The notes: a model not told the origin generated them from the sequence alone. A stretch of 64,000 nt of DNA from an uncultured Rhizobiaceae group bacterium (GCA_937930845.1 CALHBJ010000001.1:310001-374000); one strand, 5' to 3'; numbered from the stretch's first letter, positions 44,739 to 54,169 are shown. Translations and numbers: made by a program.

Positions 44739-45764
44739 ATGAAAGCCTTATTGCTGACAAATGACGGGTTCGCCCGCGAAAAACCAAACGACATTGTGTT
44801 GAAAGATCTTGCGCCCTTCCTTCAAATGGGAGAGCTGGATGAGCCGAAGCCGGGCGATGGTCAGGTGAAGATTGATGTCACCCTGGCGTCGATCAACCCA
44901 TCAGATGAAATGTTCATTCAGGGCTTCTATGGCGTGCCACGCAAGAAGGGCAATGCGGCGGGCTTTGAAGGCGTGGGCATGGTGACGGAATCCGGCGGCG
45001 GCAAAATTGCCGATGGACTGGTGGGAATGCGCGTGGCGTTTGTCGCATCACCAAACGCACCGGGCACCTGGTCAGAATTTTCCGTTGCCGATGCCGCCAC
45101 ATGCATCCCGCTGATACCCGGCGTTCGCGACGAAGATGGGGCTGCAATGATCGTCAATCCGCTCACCGCGCTGGCCATGTTCGACATTGTCAAAGAAGTG
45201 GGTGAGAAGTCTTTCATCGTTTCGGCGGGCGCAAGCCAGTTGTGCAAACTGATGATCTCGGCGGCCAAAGACGAAGGCTATGCGCCAATTGCGCTTGTGC
45301 GCCGTGACGCCCAGATTGAGCCGTTGAAAGAACTGGGGGCGGCCCATGTGCTCAACACCGAAAGCGCGACCTTCGAGGCAGATCTAGCGGCCCTGATGCG
45401 CACGGAAAAACCGCGCGTGTTCCTGGATGCCGTTGCCAACCAAACAAGTGCTGCTGTGTTCAATGCCATGCCGAACCGGGGCCGATGGGTGATTTATGGC
45501 AAGCTGGATGAAGAATTGCCGACAATCATGCAGCCGGGCCAATTGATCTTTCAATCCAAACAGATTGAAGGGTTCTGGCTGACCCGCTGGATGATGGAGA
45601 AACCATTGGCTGAAAAAATGGCCGCAATTCAACAGGTTCAGGCACGATTTTCCAGCGGCGAATGGGCAACAGATGTAACCGCCATCGTGCCGCTTGATGA
45701 AGCGATGGACCGGGTGCCGGAAGAATTGGCGAAGCCTAACGGCAAGGTATTCATTGCGCCCTAG
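44739..45764 (+). CDS. Quinone-oxidoreductase-like MDR-family dehydrogenase
   Basis: 341 residues of the medium-chain dehydrogenase/reductase superfamily. GroES-like N-terminal domain (GFEGVGMVTESGGGKIADGLVGMRV) and Rossmann domain SAGASQLCKLMISAAKDEGY. The zinc ligands of alcohol dehydrogenases are not evident, so a zinc-independent NADPH enone or quinone reductase is more likely. Probably cotranscribed with the ACAD, three bases upstream. Confidence 0.85.
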   Translation: MKALLLTNDGFAREKPNDIVLKDLAPFLQMGELDEPKPGDGQVKIDVTLASINPSDEMFIQGFYGVPRKKGNAAGFEGVGMVTESGGGKIADGLVGMRVAFVASPNAPGTWSEFSVADAATCIPLIPGVRDEDGAAMIVNPLTALAMFDIVKEVGEKSFIVSAGASQLCKLMISAAKDEGYAPIALVRRDAQIEPLKELGAAHVLNTESATFEADLAALMRTEKPRVFLDAVANQTSAAVFNAMPNRGRWVIYGKLDEELPTIMQPGQLIFQSKQIEGFWLTRWMMEKPLAEKMAAIQQVQARFSSGEWATDVTAIVPLDEAMDRVPEELAKPNGKVFIAP

Positions 45765-45859
45765 CTGGCGTATGGATTTCGACACCAATTAAGTGCGAAG
45801 TCCGTTATTGAAATTGGAACAGGCTGGGAGGCTTGTTTGAAAAATTGGGAGGAAAGAAG

Positions 45860-46735
45860 TTGGATTTCATCCAGCTGATTGTCAGCGGACTGGCGAGCGG
45901 ATGCGTCTACGGACTCATCGCGCTTGGCTTCGTGCTCATTTACAAGGCAACCGAAGCGGTCAATTTTGCCCAGGGCGATTTCATGATGATCGGGGCATTT
46001 ATTTGTCTGGGTCTCACCAATCAGGATTTCTGGGGGCTGAATTTCTGGCTCGCGGTTCCCATTGCTATCGTCATCATGGCGGTGCTTGGATATTTGTTTG
46101 ACTGGGGCGTTTTGCGCTTCATGTTCGGCCAAAGTCAGGTTTCCATCGTTATCCTCACGATCGCAGTTGGGTTCATTTTGCGCTTTGCAGCGGGCACCAT
46201 CTGGAGCCATGAACCGGTATCGCTGGAAACCCCTTTCGCCGGGCGTGATATCAGCCTTGGGGGTGTTGTGCTGGGCTTTGACGAGATTGCCATCATTATT
46301 GTGACCCTGTTGCTGACGCTGGCTCTGTTCATCTTCTTTTCGCGCACCAAGCTCGGCATGGCCATGCAGGCATCGTCGCAAAATCAGTTGGCGGCCTACT
46401 ATATGGGCATTCCGGTCAAGCGCATCCAAAGCCTTGTCTGGGCCCTATCGGGTGCGGTGGCAGCAGTTGCAGGCATTTTGTTTGCCTCAAAGGGCGCGAT
46501 TGATCCTTCTGCTGGCCTGCTGGGCATTAAGGCCTTTGCAGCAGCCGCCATTGGTGGGTTTGGTTCCTTGCCGGGAGCCCTGGTGGGCGGGCTGATCATC
46601 GGTCTCGTTGAACCGCTTTCGGCGCGCTATGGCGCGCCTGGATTTTCCCAGATCGCTCCTTATGGGATCCTGATCCTCGTCCTCGTCTTCCGCCCTGGCG
46701 GTCTGTTCTCACAGACCCAGAAGAAGAAGGTGTAA
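45860..46735 (+). CDS. LivH-type ABC transporter permease
   Basis: About 291 residues from a TTG at 45860 (DFIQLIVSGLASGC), chosen for GGGAGGAAAGAAG directly before it; another TTG at 45833 has GGGAGG four bases upstream and gives nine more residues. Eight or so membrane helices, with ALGFVLIYKATEAVNFAQGDFMMIGAF and AAAIGGFGSLPGALVGGLIIG, the hallmark motifs of LivH permeases in branched-chain/hydrophobic amino-acid and organic-acid uptake. First gene of a complete Liv cassette. Confidence 0.93.
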   Translation: MDFIQLIVSGLASGCVYGLIALGFVLIYKATEAVNFAQGDFMMIGAFICLGLTNQDFWGLNFWLAVPIAIVIMAVLGYLFDWGVLRFMFGQSQVSIVILTIAVGFILRFAAGTIWSHEPVSLETPFAGRDISLGGVVLGFDEIAIIIVTLLLTLALFIFFSRTKLGMAMQASSQNQLAAYYMGIPVKRIQSLVWALSGAVAAVAGILFASKGAIDPSAGLLGIKAFAAAAIGGFGSLPGALVGGLIIGLVEPLSARYGAPGFSQIAPYGILILVLVFRPGGLFSQTQKKKV

Positions 46736-46740
46736 GGCCC

Positions 46741-47847
46741 ATGCGTTTCGTCTTCAAAACCACCTATGATGCCGACATCAATCTGTTCAAGCACAAAACC
46801 CAGATGGGGTATTACTTCGCCCTGTTCGCGGCAGTGCTGGCATTGCCCTTGTATTTCGTGTGGACGGGCAATCCCTACCTGCTTGGGGAGATCACCGCAG
46901 TCTTGATTTTCGCCATTGTGGGCATGGGCCTGATGTTGCTCACCGGCCAAACAGGGCTTGCTAGTCTGGGCCATGCCGCGTTTATGGCGCTTGGGTGTTA
47001 TTCGAATATCCTGTTGCTCAATGCCGGTGTGCCATGGCTTATTGCGTTCCCGCTGGCCGGTCTGATTGCAGGCGTTGTGGGCACAGTGATTGCGCTGCCC
47101 GTGCTGCGATTGCATGGGGTATATCTGGCTTTGGCAACATTGGCCCTGTCCATCATTGCCGGTGACATCATCGTATTGTTGGAGGCATATACCGGCGGCG
47201 TCTCGGGCATTGCGGTGCCGGACATTTCGATTTTTGGATATGAGATCAACAAATACGCCAACCCTTATGCGTTCTATTATGTGGTCCTGGCGGTGGTGTT
47301 CATCATAGCGCTGTTGTATCGCAATTTGTTGCGCGCGCCCACTGGACGTAGTTTTTCAGCCATCCGGGATTCTGAAATTTCGGCGCAGGCCATGGGCATC
47401 AACCCCACCCGCACCAAGGCGAAATCATTCTTCCTATCGTGCGTGGCCGCTGGACTGGCGGGGTCTCTGTTTGGGCATTCGGCGACCTATATTACCCACG
47501 AGACCTTTGACCTGGTCATGTCGATCACTCTGCTTTTGATGATCGTGATTGGTGGACTTGGATTTATCCATGGGGCTTTTCTCGGCGCTGTTGTGGTTGG
47601 CCTGATCCCGGTTCTGATTGCCAATGGCCGTTCGCTTCTTGCCACCACGTTTGGCATCAACATCAATATTCCCGGCCTGGAAAGTGCCATGTTTGCGGCG
47701 ATCCTGATGGGCTTTATTCTGTTTGAACCGATGGGGCTTTATGGCCGCTGGCTGAAAGTGCGCACCTATTTCGAATTGTTCCCCTTCTACCGCAAGGACA
47801 TGTTCCGTCGCCAGAAGTCTTATCTGAAAACGGAGCGCGTCCAATGA
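46741..47847 (+). CDS. LivM-type ABC transporter permease
   Basis: 368 residues with about ten membrane helices, the LLTGQTGLASLGHAAFMALGCY motif and IRDSEISAQAMGINPTRTKAKSFFLSCVAAGLAGSL, both typical of LivM. Five bases from LivH; its stop overlaps the LivG start (ATGA). Pairs with LivH in the membrane. Confidence 0.93.
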   Translation: MRFVFKTTYDADINLFKHKTQMGYYFALFAAVLALPLYFVWTGNPYLLGEITAVLIFAIVGMGLMLLTGQTGLASLGHAAFMALGCYSNILLLNAGVPWLIAFPLAGLIAGVVGTVIALPVLRLHGVYLALATLALSIIAGDIIVLLEAYTGGVSGIAVPDISIFGYEINKYANPYAFYYVVLAVVFIIALLYRNLLRAPTGRSFSAIRDSEISAQAMGINPTRTKAKSFFLSCVAAGLAGSLFGHSATYITHETFDLVMSITLLLMIVIGGLGFIHGAFLGAVVVGLIPVLIANGRSLLATTFGININIPGLESAMFAAILMGFILFEPMGLYGRWLKVRTYFELFPFYRKDMFRRQKSYLKTERVQ

Positions 47848-48818
47848 GCCACGCCCCCCTTCTGGACATCAAAAACGTTACTCAGAAATTCGGCGGTGTG
47901 GTTGCGGTTGATGATCTGACCCTGCACGTGAATGAGGGCGAAGTCTTCGCGCTTGTCGGGCCCAATGGCGCTGGCAAATCGACGGTGTTCAACCTTATCT
48001 CGCGCTTTTATACACCGGCGAACGGGTCCATCTCGTTCAACGGGGAGCAATTGCTCGACCTTGTGCCAGACCGGATTCCGTCGCTTGGCATTGCGCGGAC
48101 CTTTCAAAATATCGAACTGTTTGAACAGGCGACTGTGTTGCAAAATCTGTTGGTGGGCAGACACCGGCACCGCGCAACCAATGTGCTGTCTGAATTGTTT
48201 TTCCTGCCTTCCGTTCGTCGCGAAGAGCGTCGCCATCGCCACGCGGTGGAACAGGTGATCGATTTTCTCGACCTCCAGCCCTATCGCGACAAGATGATTG
48301 CTGGCCTGCCATATGGCGTGCGCAAAGTGGTGGAACTAGGCCGGGCGCTGGCGACTGAACCAAAACTGCTTCTACTGGACGAACCGGCTTCCGGCCTGTC
48401 TGTGGAAGAGACCCAGGACATGGCGTTTTGGATTGAAGATATTCAAAAGCAAATGGGCATTACGGTTTTGATGGTGGAGCATGACATGGGGCTGGTTTCC
48501 GCCGTGTCCAACCGCGTGATGGCGCTGGCAGATGGCAAGGAGCTGGCAACTGGCACGCCCCAGGAGGTGCAGTCGCACCCCGCTGTCATTGAAGCCTATC
48601 TGGGCACGAGCGGTATCCAAAAAGGTGGGCAACAGGCAGAAAAGAGTTCTGCTGCCAAATCTGCCCCCAAACCGGCAAAAACAGCTGCCAAGAAAGCGTC
48701 CGCGAAAAAAGCGGTCCCAAAGAAGGCTGCCGCAAAAAAGCCAGCTGCAAAGAAACCCGCCGCCCGCAAGCAAGCCACACGTAAGCCAGCATCTGCCAGG
48801 AAGGGAGCGAAATCATGA
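47844..48818 (+). CDS. LivG-type ABC ATPase with a lysine/alanine-rich C-terminal tail
   Basis: 324 residues. Walker A GPNGAGKST (39-47), Walker B LLLLDEPASGLS and the D-loop/H-loop (LMVEHDMGLV) are present; the signature is the variant LPYGVRKVVELGRAL rather than LSxGQ, as in other LivG proteins. From about residue 266 an added tail of about 58 residues has repeats AAKK/PAAKKPAARK, like histone H1 or bacterial Hc/KfrA-type basic tails, absent from standard LivG (about 255 residues). The stop overlaps livF by four bases. Confidence 0.9.
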   Translation: MSHAPLLDIKNVTQKFGGVVAVDDLTLHVNEGEVFALVGPNGAGKSTVFNLISRFYTPANGSISFNGEQLLDLVPDRIPSLGIARTFQNIELFEQATVLQNLLVGRHRHRATNVLSELFFLPSVRREERRHRHAVEQVIDFLDLQPYRDKMIAGLPYGVRKVVELGRALATEPKLLLLDEPASGLSVEETQDMAFWIEDIQKQMGITVLMVEHDMGLVSAVSNRVMALADGKELATGTPQEVQSHPAVIEAYLGTSGIQKGGQQAEKSSAAKSAPKPAKTAAKKASAKKAVPKKAAAKKPAAKKPAARKQATRKPASARKGAKS

Positions 48819-49603
48819 GCACACCTTCTACAAATGTGGTTTTGCGGATCGACAATCTTGAATCCTATTACGGACCCATCATGGCCATTCGCGGCGTTTC
48901 CCTTGAGGTGCGCGAAGGGCAAATTGTGACCGTATTGGGCGCCAATGGGGCTGGGAAAACCACATTGCTGAAGACCATTTCTGGCGTCATGGATCCTGAA
49001 AAAGGCACGGTGAAACTCCAGGGCGAAGAGATACAGGGGAGTGAACCCAATCAGGTGGTTGCGCGGGGGATGGTGCATGTGCCCGAGGGGCGAGAAATCT
49101 TTCCGCTGATGACGGTGGCCGAGAACATCGCCATGGGTGCCTATACACGTTCTGACAAACAGGCGATCGATGAGGACACCGAGCTGGTCTACAGCTATTT
49201 CCCCATCCTGAAGGAACGCCGCATGCAGGCGGCCGGGACATTGTCTGGCGGCCAACAGCAAATGCTTGCGATAGGACGCGGGCTGATGGCGCGCCCCCGC
49301 ATCATGTTGCTCGACGAACCAAGTCTTGGCCTGTCACCATTGCTGACCGAAGAAATATTCGGCATCATTCAACGGTTAAATGCCGAGCAAAAAGTTACAA
49401 TGATGCTGGTGGAACAAAACGCAGCCGTGGCTTTGAGCATTGCCAATTATGGCTATGTGATGGAACTGGGGCGCATCGTGATGGCGGATGATGCCGCCAC
49501 GCTTGCCGCGTCCAAGGATGTTCAGGAATTTTATCTGGGCATCAGCCAGGAAGAAAATCAGCGCGGACAACGGCGTTGGAAACAAAGGAAGACGTGGCGA
49601 TAA
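48815..49603 (+). CDS. LivF-type ABC ATPase
   Basis: 262 residues. Walker A GANGAGKTT (42-50), signature LSGGQQQML, Walker B IMLLDEPSLGLSP, and H-loop VEQN. Usual LivF layout with a slightly basic C-terminus (QRRWKQRKTWR). Translation coupled to livG by an ATGA overlap. Confidence 0.94.
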   Translation: MSTPSTNVVLRIDNLESYYGPIMAIRGVSLEVREGQIVTVLGANGAGKTTLLKTISGVMDPEKGTVKLQGEEIQGSEPNQVVARGMVHVPEGREIFPLMTVAENIAMGAYTRSDKQAIDEDTELVYSYFPILKERRMQAAGTLSGGQQQMLAIGRGLMARPRIMLLDEPSLGLSPLLTEEIFGIIQRLNAEQKVTMMLVEQNAAVALSIANYGYVMELGRIVMADDAATLAASKDVQEFYLGISQEENQRGQRRWKQRKTWR

Positions 49604-49650
49604 TTCGCTTGTCCCGGATTGGGATGTGAATTTATCGCGGGAGGAACAAG

Positions 49651-51549
49651 ATGGACCAGATTGACGTTCAGCCGCCGGCCATCCCCAAGCAGCGAGATTG
49701 CTTTGGCATCAGTTGCAATGCGGACATGAGTGAAGGGCCGTATTACATCGACGGGTTCGACACGATTCCAAAACTGTTTGCCAGCCGTTGCAAGGAACTG
49801 GGCGAGCGCACGGCCCATCGTGAAAAAGACTATGGTATCTGGCTTTCATATTCCTGGAATGATTTTTGGACCCACGCCCGCCTTATTGGCCTTGGACTGG
49901 TATCGCTTGGGCTGAAGCGCGGCGATGTGATTTCCATCCTGTCGGAAGACAACAAGGAATGGATCTACACCGACGTGGGCGCGCTGTGTGTGGGAGCCGT
50001 ATCATCGGGCATCTACACCACCGATTCAGCCTCGCAGCTTGAATATCTGATCAATGATTCCAAAAGCAAATTCCTGTTCATCGAAAATGATGAACAGCTC
50101 GACAAATATCTTGCTGTCAAAACCAAGATGAAAGGCCTTGTGAAGGCCATTGTCTTTGATCGTGAGGGGCTTCACGATTTTGAAGATGATGATGTGCTCT
50201 TCCTCGATGAACTGTATTCCCACGGGCGCGACTTTTTGAAGGAAAACCCGGATTTCTTCGAAGCCGAGATTGCCAGGAGCACACCGGACGACACCGCAAT
50301 TCTGGTCTACACATCCGGCACAACGGGCATGCCGAAGGGAGCCATGATCGGCCATGGCAATATCATGTATTCCCTGTCATCTTCCATGAGTTCCGTGCCG
50401 ACTTATCCCACCGATGAGCAGATTTGTTTCCTGCCGCTTTGCCATATTCTGGAACGCACATTTTCTGGCTTTGCGCCGATCGCATCACGCGCAACGCTGA
50501 ACTTTGCTGAGAGCCCGGAAACGGTTTTTGACAATTTGCAGGAAGTCAGCCCGCACACGTTTGTTGCCGTGCCGCGCCTTTGGGAAAAGATTTATTCGCG
50601 GGTATCCATTTTGGTGGGGGATTCGACGCCGGTCCAGAAATGGGCCTTCAACATGGCGTTGAAAACCGGCCAGCAAAAGGCCGCCCTGGAACTGGATGGC
50701 AAGCCGGTTCCGGCAACATTGTCGCTAAAATACAAATTCTGGGACGCAATGGTGTTGAGCAACCTGCGCCGGATGCTGGGCATGGACCGGCTGCGTCGTG
50801 GCGGCTCTGGCGCTGCGCCGATCTCACCGGAACTGCTGACCTGGTTCCGTGGTATCGGCGTGCCCGTGCTGGAAGGTTATGGCATGACGGAATCGGCGGG
50901 TGTGATTTCAATCAACACCCACGAACACAATAAAACAGGCAGTGTTGGTGTGGCTGTTGATGGTGCGGAATTGCGCATCGCGCCGGATGGCGAGATTCAA
51001 TATCGCGCTGCAAATGTGTTCCAGGGATATTGGAACAATCCGGAAAAATCTGCTGAGACCATTACAGATGATGGCTGGTTGCGCACCGGCGATGTGGGCT
51101 ATCTCGACAATCAGGGCTTCCTGACGATTACCGGGCGGCTGAAAGACATTATCATCACCGCGGGGGGCAAGAACATCACCCCGGCAGAGATTGAAAACCG
51201 GCTCAAATTCTCGCCCTATATCACTGATGCGGTTGTGATTGGTGACAAACGCAAATTCCTGTCCTGCCTGGTCATGATCGACCAGGAGAACGTGGAAAAA
51301 TTTGCGCAAGACCGTCGCATCCCATTTAACGATTTCGCCTCACTTTGCGCGGCACCGGAAGTGCAAAAGCTGGTCGGGGAAGTCGTTGAAGAGGTCAACA
51401 AGGAATTCGCGCGGGTCGAGCAGATCAAGGCATTTCGCCTTATTGACGTCCTGCTGACTGCCGAAGATGACGAACTCACGCCAACCCTGAAGCTGAAACG
51501 CAGCTTTGTGGAAGAAAAACACGCGGGCCTCATCGCCTCAATGTACTGA
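49651..51549 (+). CDS. Long-chain-type fatty acyl-CoA synthetase (FadD15-like)
   Basis: 632 residues. ANL-family enzyme with P-loop LVYTSGTTGMPKGAMIGH, RRGGSGAAPISPELL, the YGMTESAG motif, WLRTGDVGYLD and GRLKDIIITAGGKNITPAEIE. The length and the HCR-containing C-terminus follow long-chain/ mycobacterial FadD15-type synthetases. GGGAGG nine bases upstream. Inserted between livF and the substrate-binding gene, so it likely activates the acid that the transporter imports. Confidence 0.93.
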   Translation: MDQIDVQPPAIPKQRDCFGISCNADMSEGPYYIDGFDTIPKLFASRCKELGERTAHREKDYGIWLSYSWNDFWTHARLIGLGLVSLGLKRGDVISILSEDNKEWIYTDVGALCVGAVSSGIYTTDSASQLEYLINDSKSKFLFIENDEQLDKYLAVKTKMKGLVKAIVFDREGLHDFEDDDVLFLDELYSHGRDFLKENPDFFEAEIARSTPDDTAILVYTSGTTGMPKGAMIGHGNIMYSLSSSMSSVPTYPTDEQICFLPLCHILERTFSGFAPIASRATLNFAESPETVFDNLQEVSPHTFVAVPRLWEKIYSRVSILVGDSTPVQKWAFNMALKTGQQKAALELDGKPVPATLSLKYKFWDAMVLSNLRRMLGMDRLRRGGSGAAPISPELLTWFRGIGVPVLEGYGMTESAGVISINTHEHNKTGSVGVAVDGAELRIAPDGEIQYRAANVFQGYWNNPEKSAETITDDGWLRTGDVGYLDNQGFLTITGRLKDIIITAGGKNITPAEIENRLKFSPYITDAVVIGDKRKFLSCLVMIDQENVEKFAQDRRIPFNDFASLCAAPEVQKLVGEVVEEVNKEFARVEQIKAFRLIDVLLTAEDDELTPTLKLKRSFVEEKHAGLIASMY

Positions 51550-51591
51550 CGATCAACCACACTAATCTTCATATCCATGGGAGGATACCAA

Positions 51592-52776
51592 ATGAAATTG
51601 ATGAAAAAACTCACACTCGCGGCCGCCGCAACAGCGCTGATGGCAAGTGCGGCTTACGCAGATGGACATTCAAAGGTTCAAGGTGTCACCGACACCGAAG
51701 TGCTGATCGGATCGAATAACGATCTGTCGGGCATTTTTGCAGCCTTTGGCGCACCCGCAACCAAAGCGGCCCAACTGGTGTTTGACGAAGCCAACGCCGC
51801 TGGTGGCATCCATGGCCGCAAAATCCGCTTTGTGGTGGAAGACCACGGCTACCAGATGCCAAAAGCATTGGCGGGCATGAACAAGCTGATCAATGGCGAC
51901 AAAGTGTTTGCCATGCTGCTGTCACTTGGCACGCCAATGAACATTGCCGCATTCAAGCTGCAGGACGCCAAGGGTGTTCCAAACATCTCGCCGCTTTCTG
52001 CAGCGCGTCAGATGAACGAGCCCTTCAATCCCCTGCACTATGCGGGCACGGCTTCCTATTACGCGCAGATCAAAACCGGTGTGCCTTATCTGGCGAAAGA
52101 AAAAGGCGCGTCCAAAATTTGCGCCATGTATCTGCCCACCGACTTCGGTAAGGAAATCGTTGAAGGCGCAAAGGCAGCCGCAGAGGCGGATGCGGGCCTG
52201 TCATTCGTTTCCGAAACCACCCACAAGCCGGATGATGCGGAATTCGTTGGTTCACTACAGAAGCTGAACAGCGATGGATGTCAAATCGTTGCCATGGCTT
52301 TGGGCGTGCGCCAGGCCATCACGGTTTCCGGCACCGCAAAAAAGCTTGGGTTGACGGGCATGTCCTTCATCAACTCCTCTGCCGGTTTCCACACCGTCAT
52401 GGCGAAAGTGCCCGGCGGCGTGACCGAAGGTCTGTATGCAGCTTCCGGCTGGGCTGATCTTCTCTCCCGCATGGACAAGCCCGAGGTTCAAAAATTCTTC
52501 AAAACCTACACGGAAGCCACAGGTGAGAAACTGCCAGGCACCGGCGCATTGCTGGGTTATTCAGCCGCGGGCACCTTGGTGAAAGCGCTTGAAGCTGCAG
52601 GCAAAGACCTGAACCAGGAAAGCTTCCAAAAGGGCATGGAAAGCCTGAACTACGAAGACGTGGTTTCCGGCAACACTGTTGATTACTCCGCAACCGACCA
52701 CCAGGGCGCAGACGAGATCATCATTTCCGTGATCAAGGATGGTAACTGGCAGGAACTGACCCGCGTTAGCGAGTAA
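51592..52776 (+). CDS. LivJ/LivK-type periplasmic substrate-binding protein
   Basis: 394 residues with a signal peptide (AAAATALMASAAYA) and a type I periplasmic binding fold: VTDTEVLIGSNNDLSGIFAAFG at the start, VFDEANAAGGIHGRKIRFVVEDHGYQ. ATG 51592 has GGGAGG eight bases upstream. It fits the Liv subfamily annotated as branched-chain amino-acid binding proteins; many such members bind aromatic acids, urea or other acids, so the ligand cannot be named. A strong terminator follows. Confidence 0.92.
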   Translation: MKLMKKLTLAAAATALMASAAYADGHSKVQGVTDTEVLIGSNNDLSGIFAAFGAPATKAAQLVFDEANAAGGIHGRKIRFVVEDHGYQMPKALAGMNKLINGDKVFAMLLSLGTPMNIAAFKLQDAKGVPNISPLSAARQMNEPFNPLHYAGTASYYAQIKTGVPYLAKEKGASKICAMYLPTDFGKEIVEGAKAAAEADAGLSFVSETTHKPDDAEFVGSLQKLNSDGCQIVAMALGVRQAITVSGTAKKLGLTGMSFINSSAGFHTVMAKVPGGVTEGLYAASGWADLLSRMDKPEVQKFFKTYTEATGEKLPGTGALLGYSAAGTLVKALEAAGKDLNQESFQKGMESLNYEDVVSGNTVDYSATDHQGADEIIISVIKDGNWQELTRVSE

Positions 52777-52800
52777 GATTTACCTGACGGCAAATTATGA

Positions 52801-52827
52801 AAGGGGCGCCACACGGTGCCCCTTTTT
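52801..52827 (+). terminator. Rho-independent terminator after the Liv binding protein
   Basis: Stem AAGGGGCGCC / GGTGCCCCTT with an ACAC loop, then TTTTT. It lies 24 bases after the stop and closes the 43.5-52.8 kb transcript. Confidence 0.88.
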
Positions 52828-52844
52828 CTCTGTGAGGCCGATAA

Positions 52845-53744
52845 ATGAGCGTTTTCCAATCACAAATAGTGACCGCAAACGGGCAGAAAATTCACACCAT
52901 GATGGCGGGCGCAGAGGATGCGCCCGTGATGTTGATGTTGCACGGTTTTCCCGAATATTGGCACGCCTGGTCGTCGGTCGCCGAACAACTAATCAATGAT
53001 TTTCGGCTGATCCTGCCCGACCAGCGCGGCTTTAACCTATCGTCAAAGCCCGATGGTGTTGAAGCCTACCATACCAAACATCTTGTTGCGGACATGATCG
53101 CGCTGATGGACCAGATCGCGCCCGGCAAACCCTTTATCCTGTGTGGCCATGATTGGGGCGCTTCTGTTGCCTATGCTTTGGCCATGCGCCACGCCACACG
53201 GGTGAGCCATCTCATCATCGCCAATGGGGTTCACCCGATCTGTTTTCAAAAGGCGCTCTATGCCGGAGGCGCGCAAACCGATGGCAGCCAATATATGAAC
53301 GTGTTGAGCGCCAAGGGCAGCGAGGAACGCCTTTCGCGGGATAATTTCGCACCCTTGCTGAACATGTTCGAAAAATTCTCCGCCGCTCCCTGGCTGGATG
53401 AGAAGGTCCGTGATGCCTATTGTACAGCGTGGTCAAAGGAAGGTGCCCTTCCCGCAATGTTAAACTGGTATCGCGGATCACCCATGGTGGTGCCCAAAAG
53501 CGGCACACCAGCAAAAGCACTCCACATCACTGCGCAAATGGAAGCGAAATATCGCATTTCAATGCCGCATCTATTGCTTTGGGGGATGGATGATGTGGCG
53601 CTGTTGCCTGAGGCGCGGGCAGATCTTGGCCGGTTCTGTGACCGGCTGGAAGTCCAGGAATTCGGGAATGCCAGCCACTGGATTTTGCATGAACATCCGG
53701 CAGCTGTGGCCAAGGCCATCGCTGGCTTTTTGAGCCAGAACTGA
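52845..53744 (+). CDS. Epoxide-hydrolase/haloalkane-dehalogenase-like alpha/beta hydrolase
   Basis: 299 residues. HGFPEYWHAW oxyanion motif, nucleophile-Asp elbow GHDWGAS, and the catalytic His in FGNASHWILHEHP. An Asp nucleophile and a cap domain are characteristic of epoxide hydrolases and dehalogenases. GAGG lies eight bases before the ATG. Directly behind the terminator of the Liv unit, so it may be separately transcribed. Confidence 0.85.
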   Translation: MSVFQSQIVTANGQKIHTMMAGAEDAPVMLMLHGFPEYWHAWSSVAEQLINDFRLILPDQRGFNLSSKPDGVEAYHTKHLVADMIALMDQIAPGKPFILCGHDWGASVAYALAMRHATRVSHLIIANGVHPICFQKALYAGGAQTDGSQYMNVLSAKGSEERLSRDNFAPLLNMFEKFSAAPWLDEKVRDAYCTAWSKEGALPAMLNWYRGSPMVVPKSGTPAKALHITAQMEAKYRISMPHLLLWGMDDVALLPEARADLGRFCDRLEVQEFGNASHWILHEHPAAVAKAIAGFLSQN

Positions 53745-53860
53745 CGCCAAATACAGCCCGGTGCCAATGTGTGCGCTAAGTTACAAACCGGCTTCGCGAA
53801 TTCGCTTATCCATATTTCCACGAGATACGGGGCAAATTACTTGCTTGAGGGAATGCCAAG

Positions 53861-54160
53861 ATGGATATGCCGGCCTTTATCGAAACACTCAGCTTCATTC
53901 AGTTTTGCGGATTGGCGGGTTTTGTTGGTTACATCGCAGGGTTTGCAGGCCTGCAATTTGGTTTTCTTGATGGCAATGGTTGGGTCTATAGCCTGATCAA
54001 TATTCTGGCCGCATCACTCGTTCTGGCAAGTCTGATGGAGCAGTTCAATCTTGCTTCCGCTCTTATTCAGATCAGTTGGATCGTCATTGGAATAGCGGGC
54101 ATTACACTGCGCGGTTTACGCAAACGCAATGGATCTCCAGTCCACATTGCAGTTGGGTAA
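53861..54160 (+). CDS. Small membrane protein, CBU_0592-like
   Basis: 99 residues with three membrane helices (GLAGFVGYIAGFAGLQFG, YSLINILAASLVLASLM, ALIQISWIVIGIAGI) and a basic C-terminal tail. The helix-loop-helix arrangement and VYSLINILAASLVLASLMEQFNL match the small CBU_0592-type membrane family of unknown function. GAGGG is nine bases before the ATG. Convergent with the next gene. Confidence 0.75.
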   Translation: MDMPAFIETLSFIQFCGLAGFVGYIAGFAGLQFGFLDGNGWVYSLINILAASLVLASLMEQFNLASALIQISWIVIGIAGITLRGLRKRNGSPVHIAVG

Positions 54161-54169
54161 ATGACTGCG

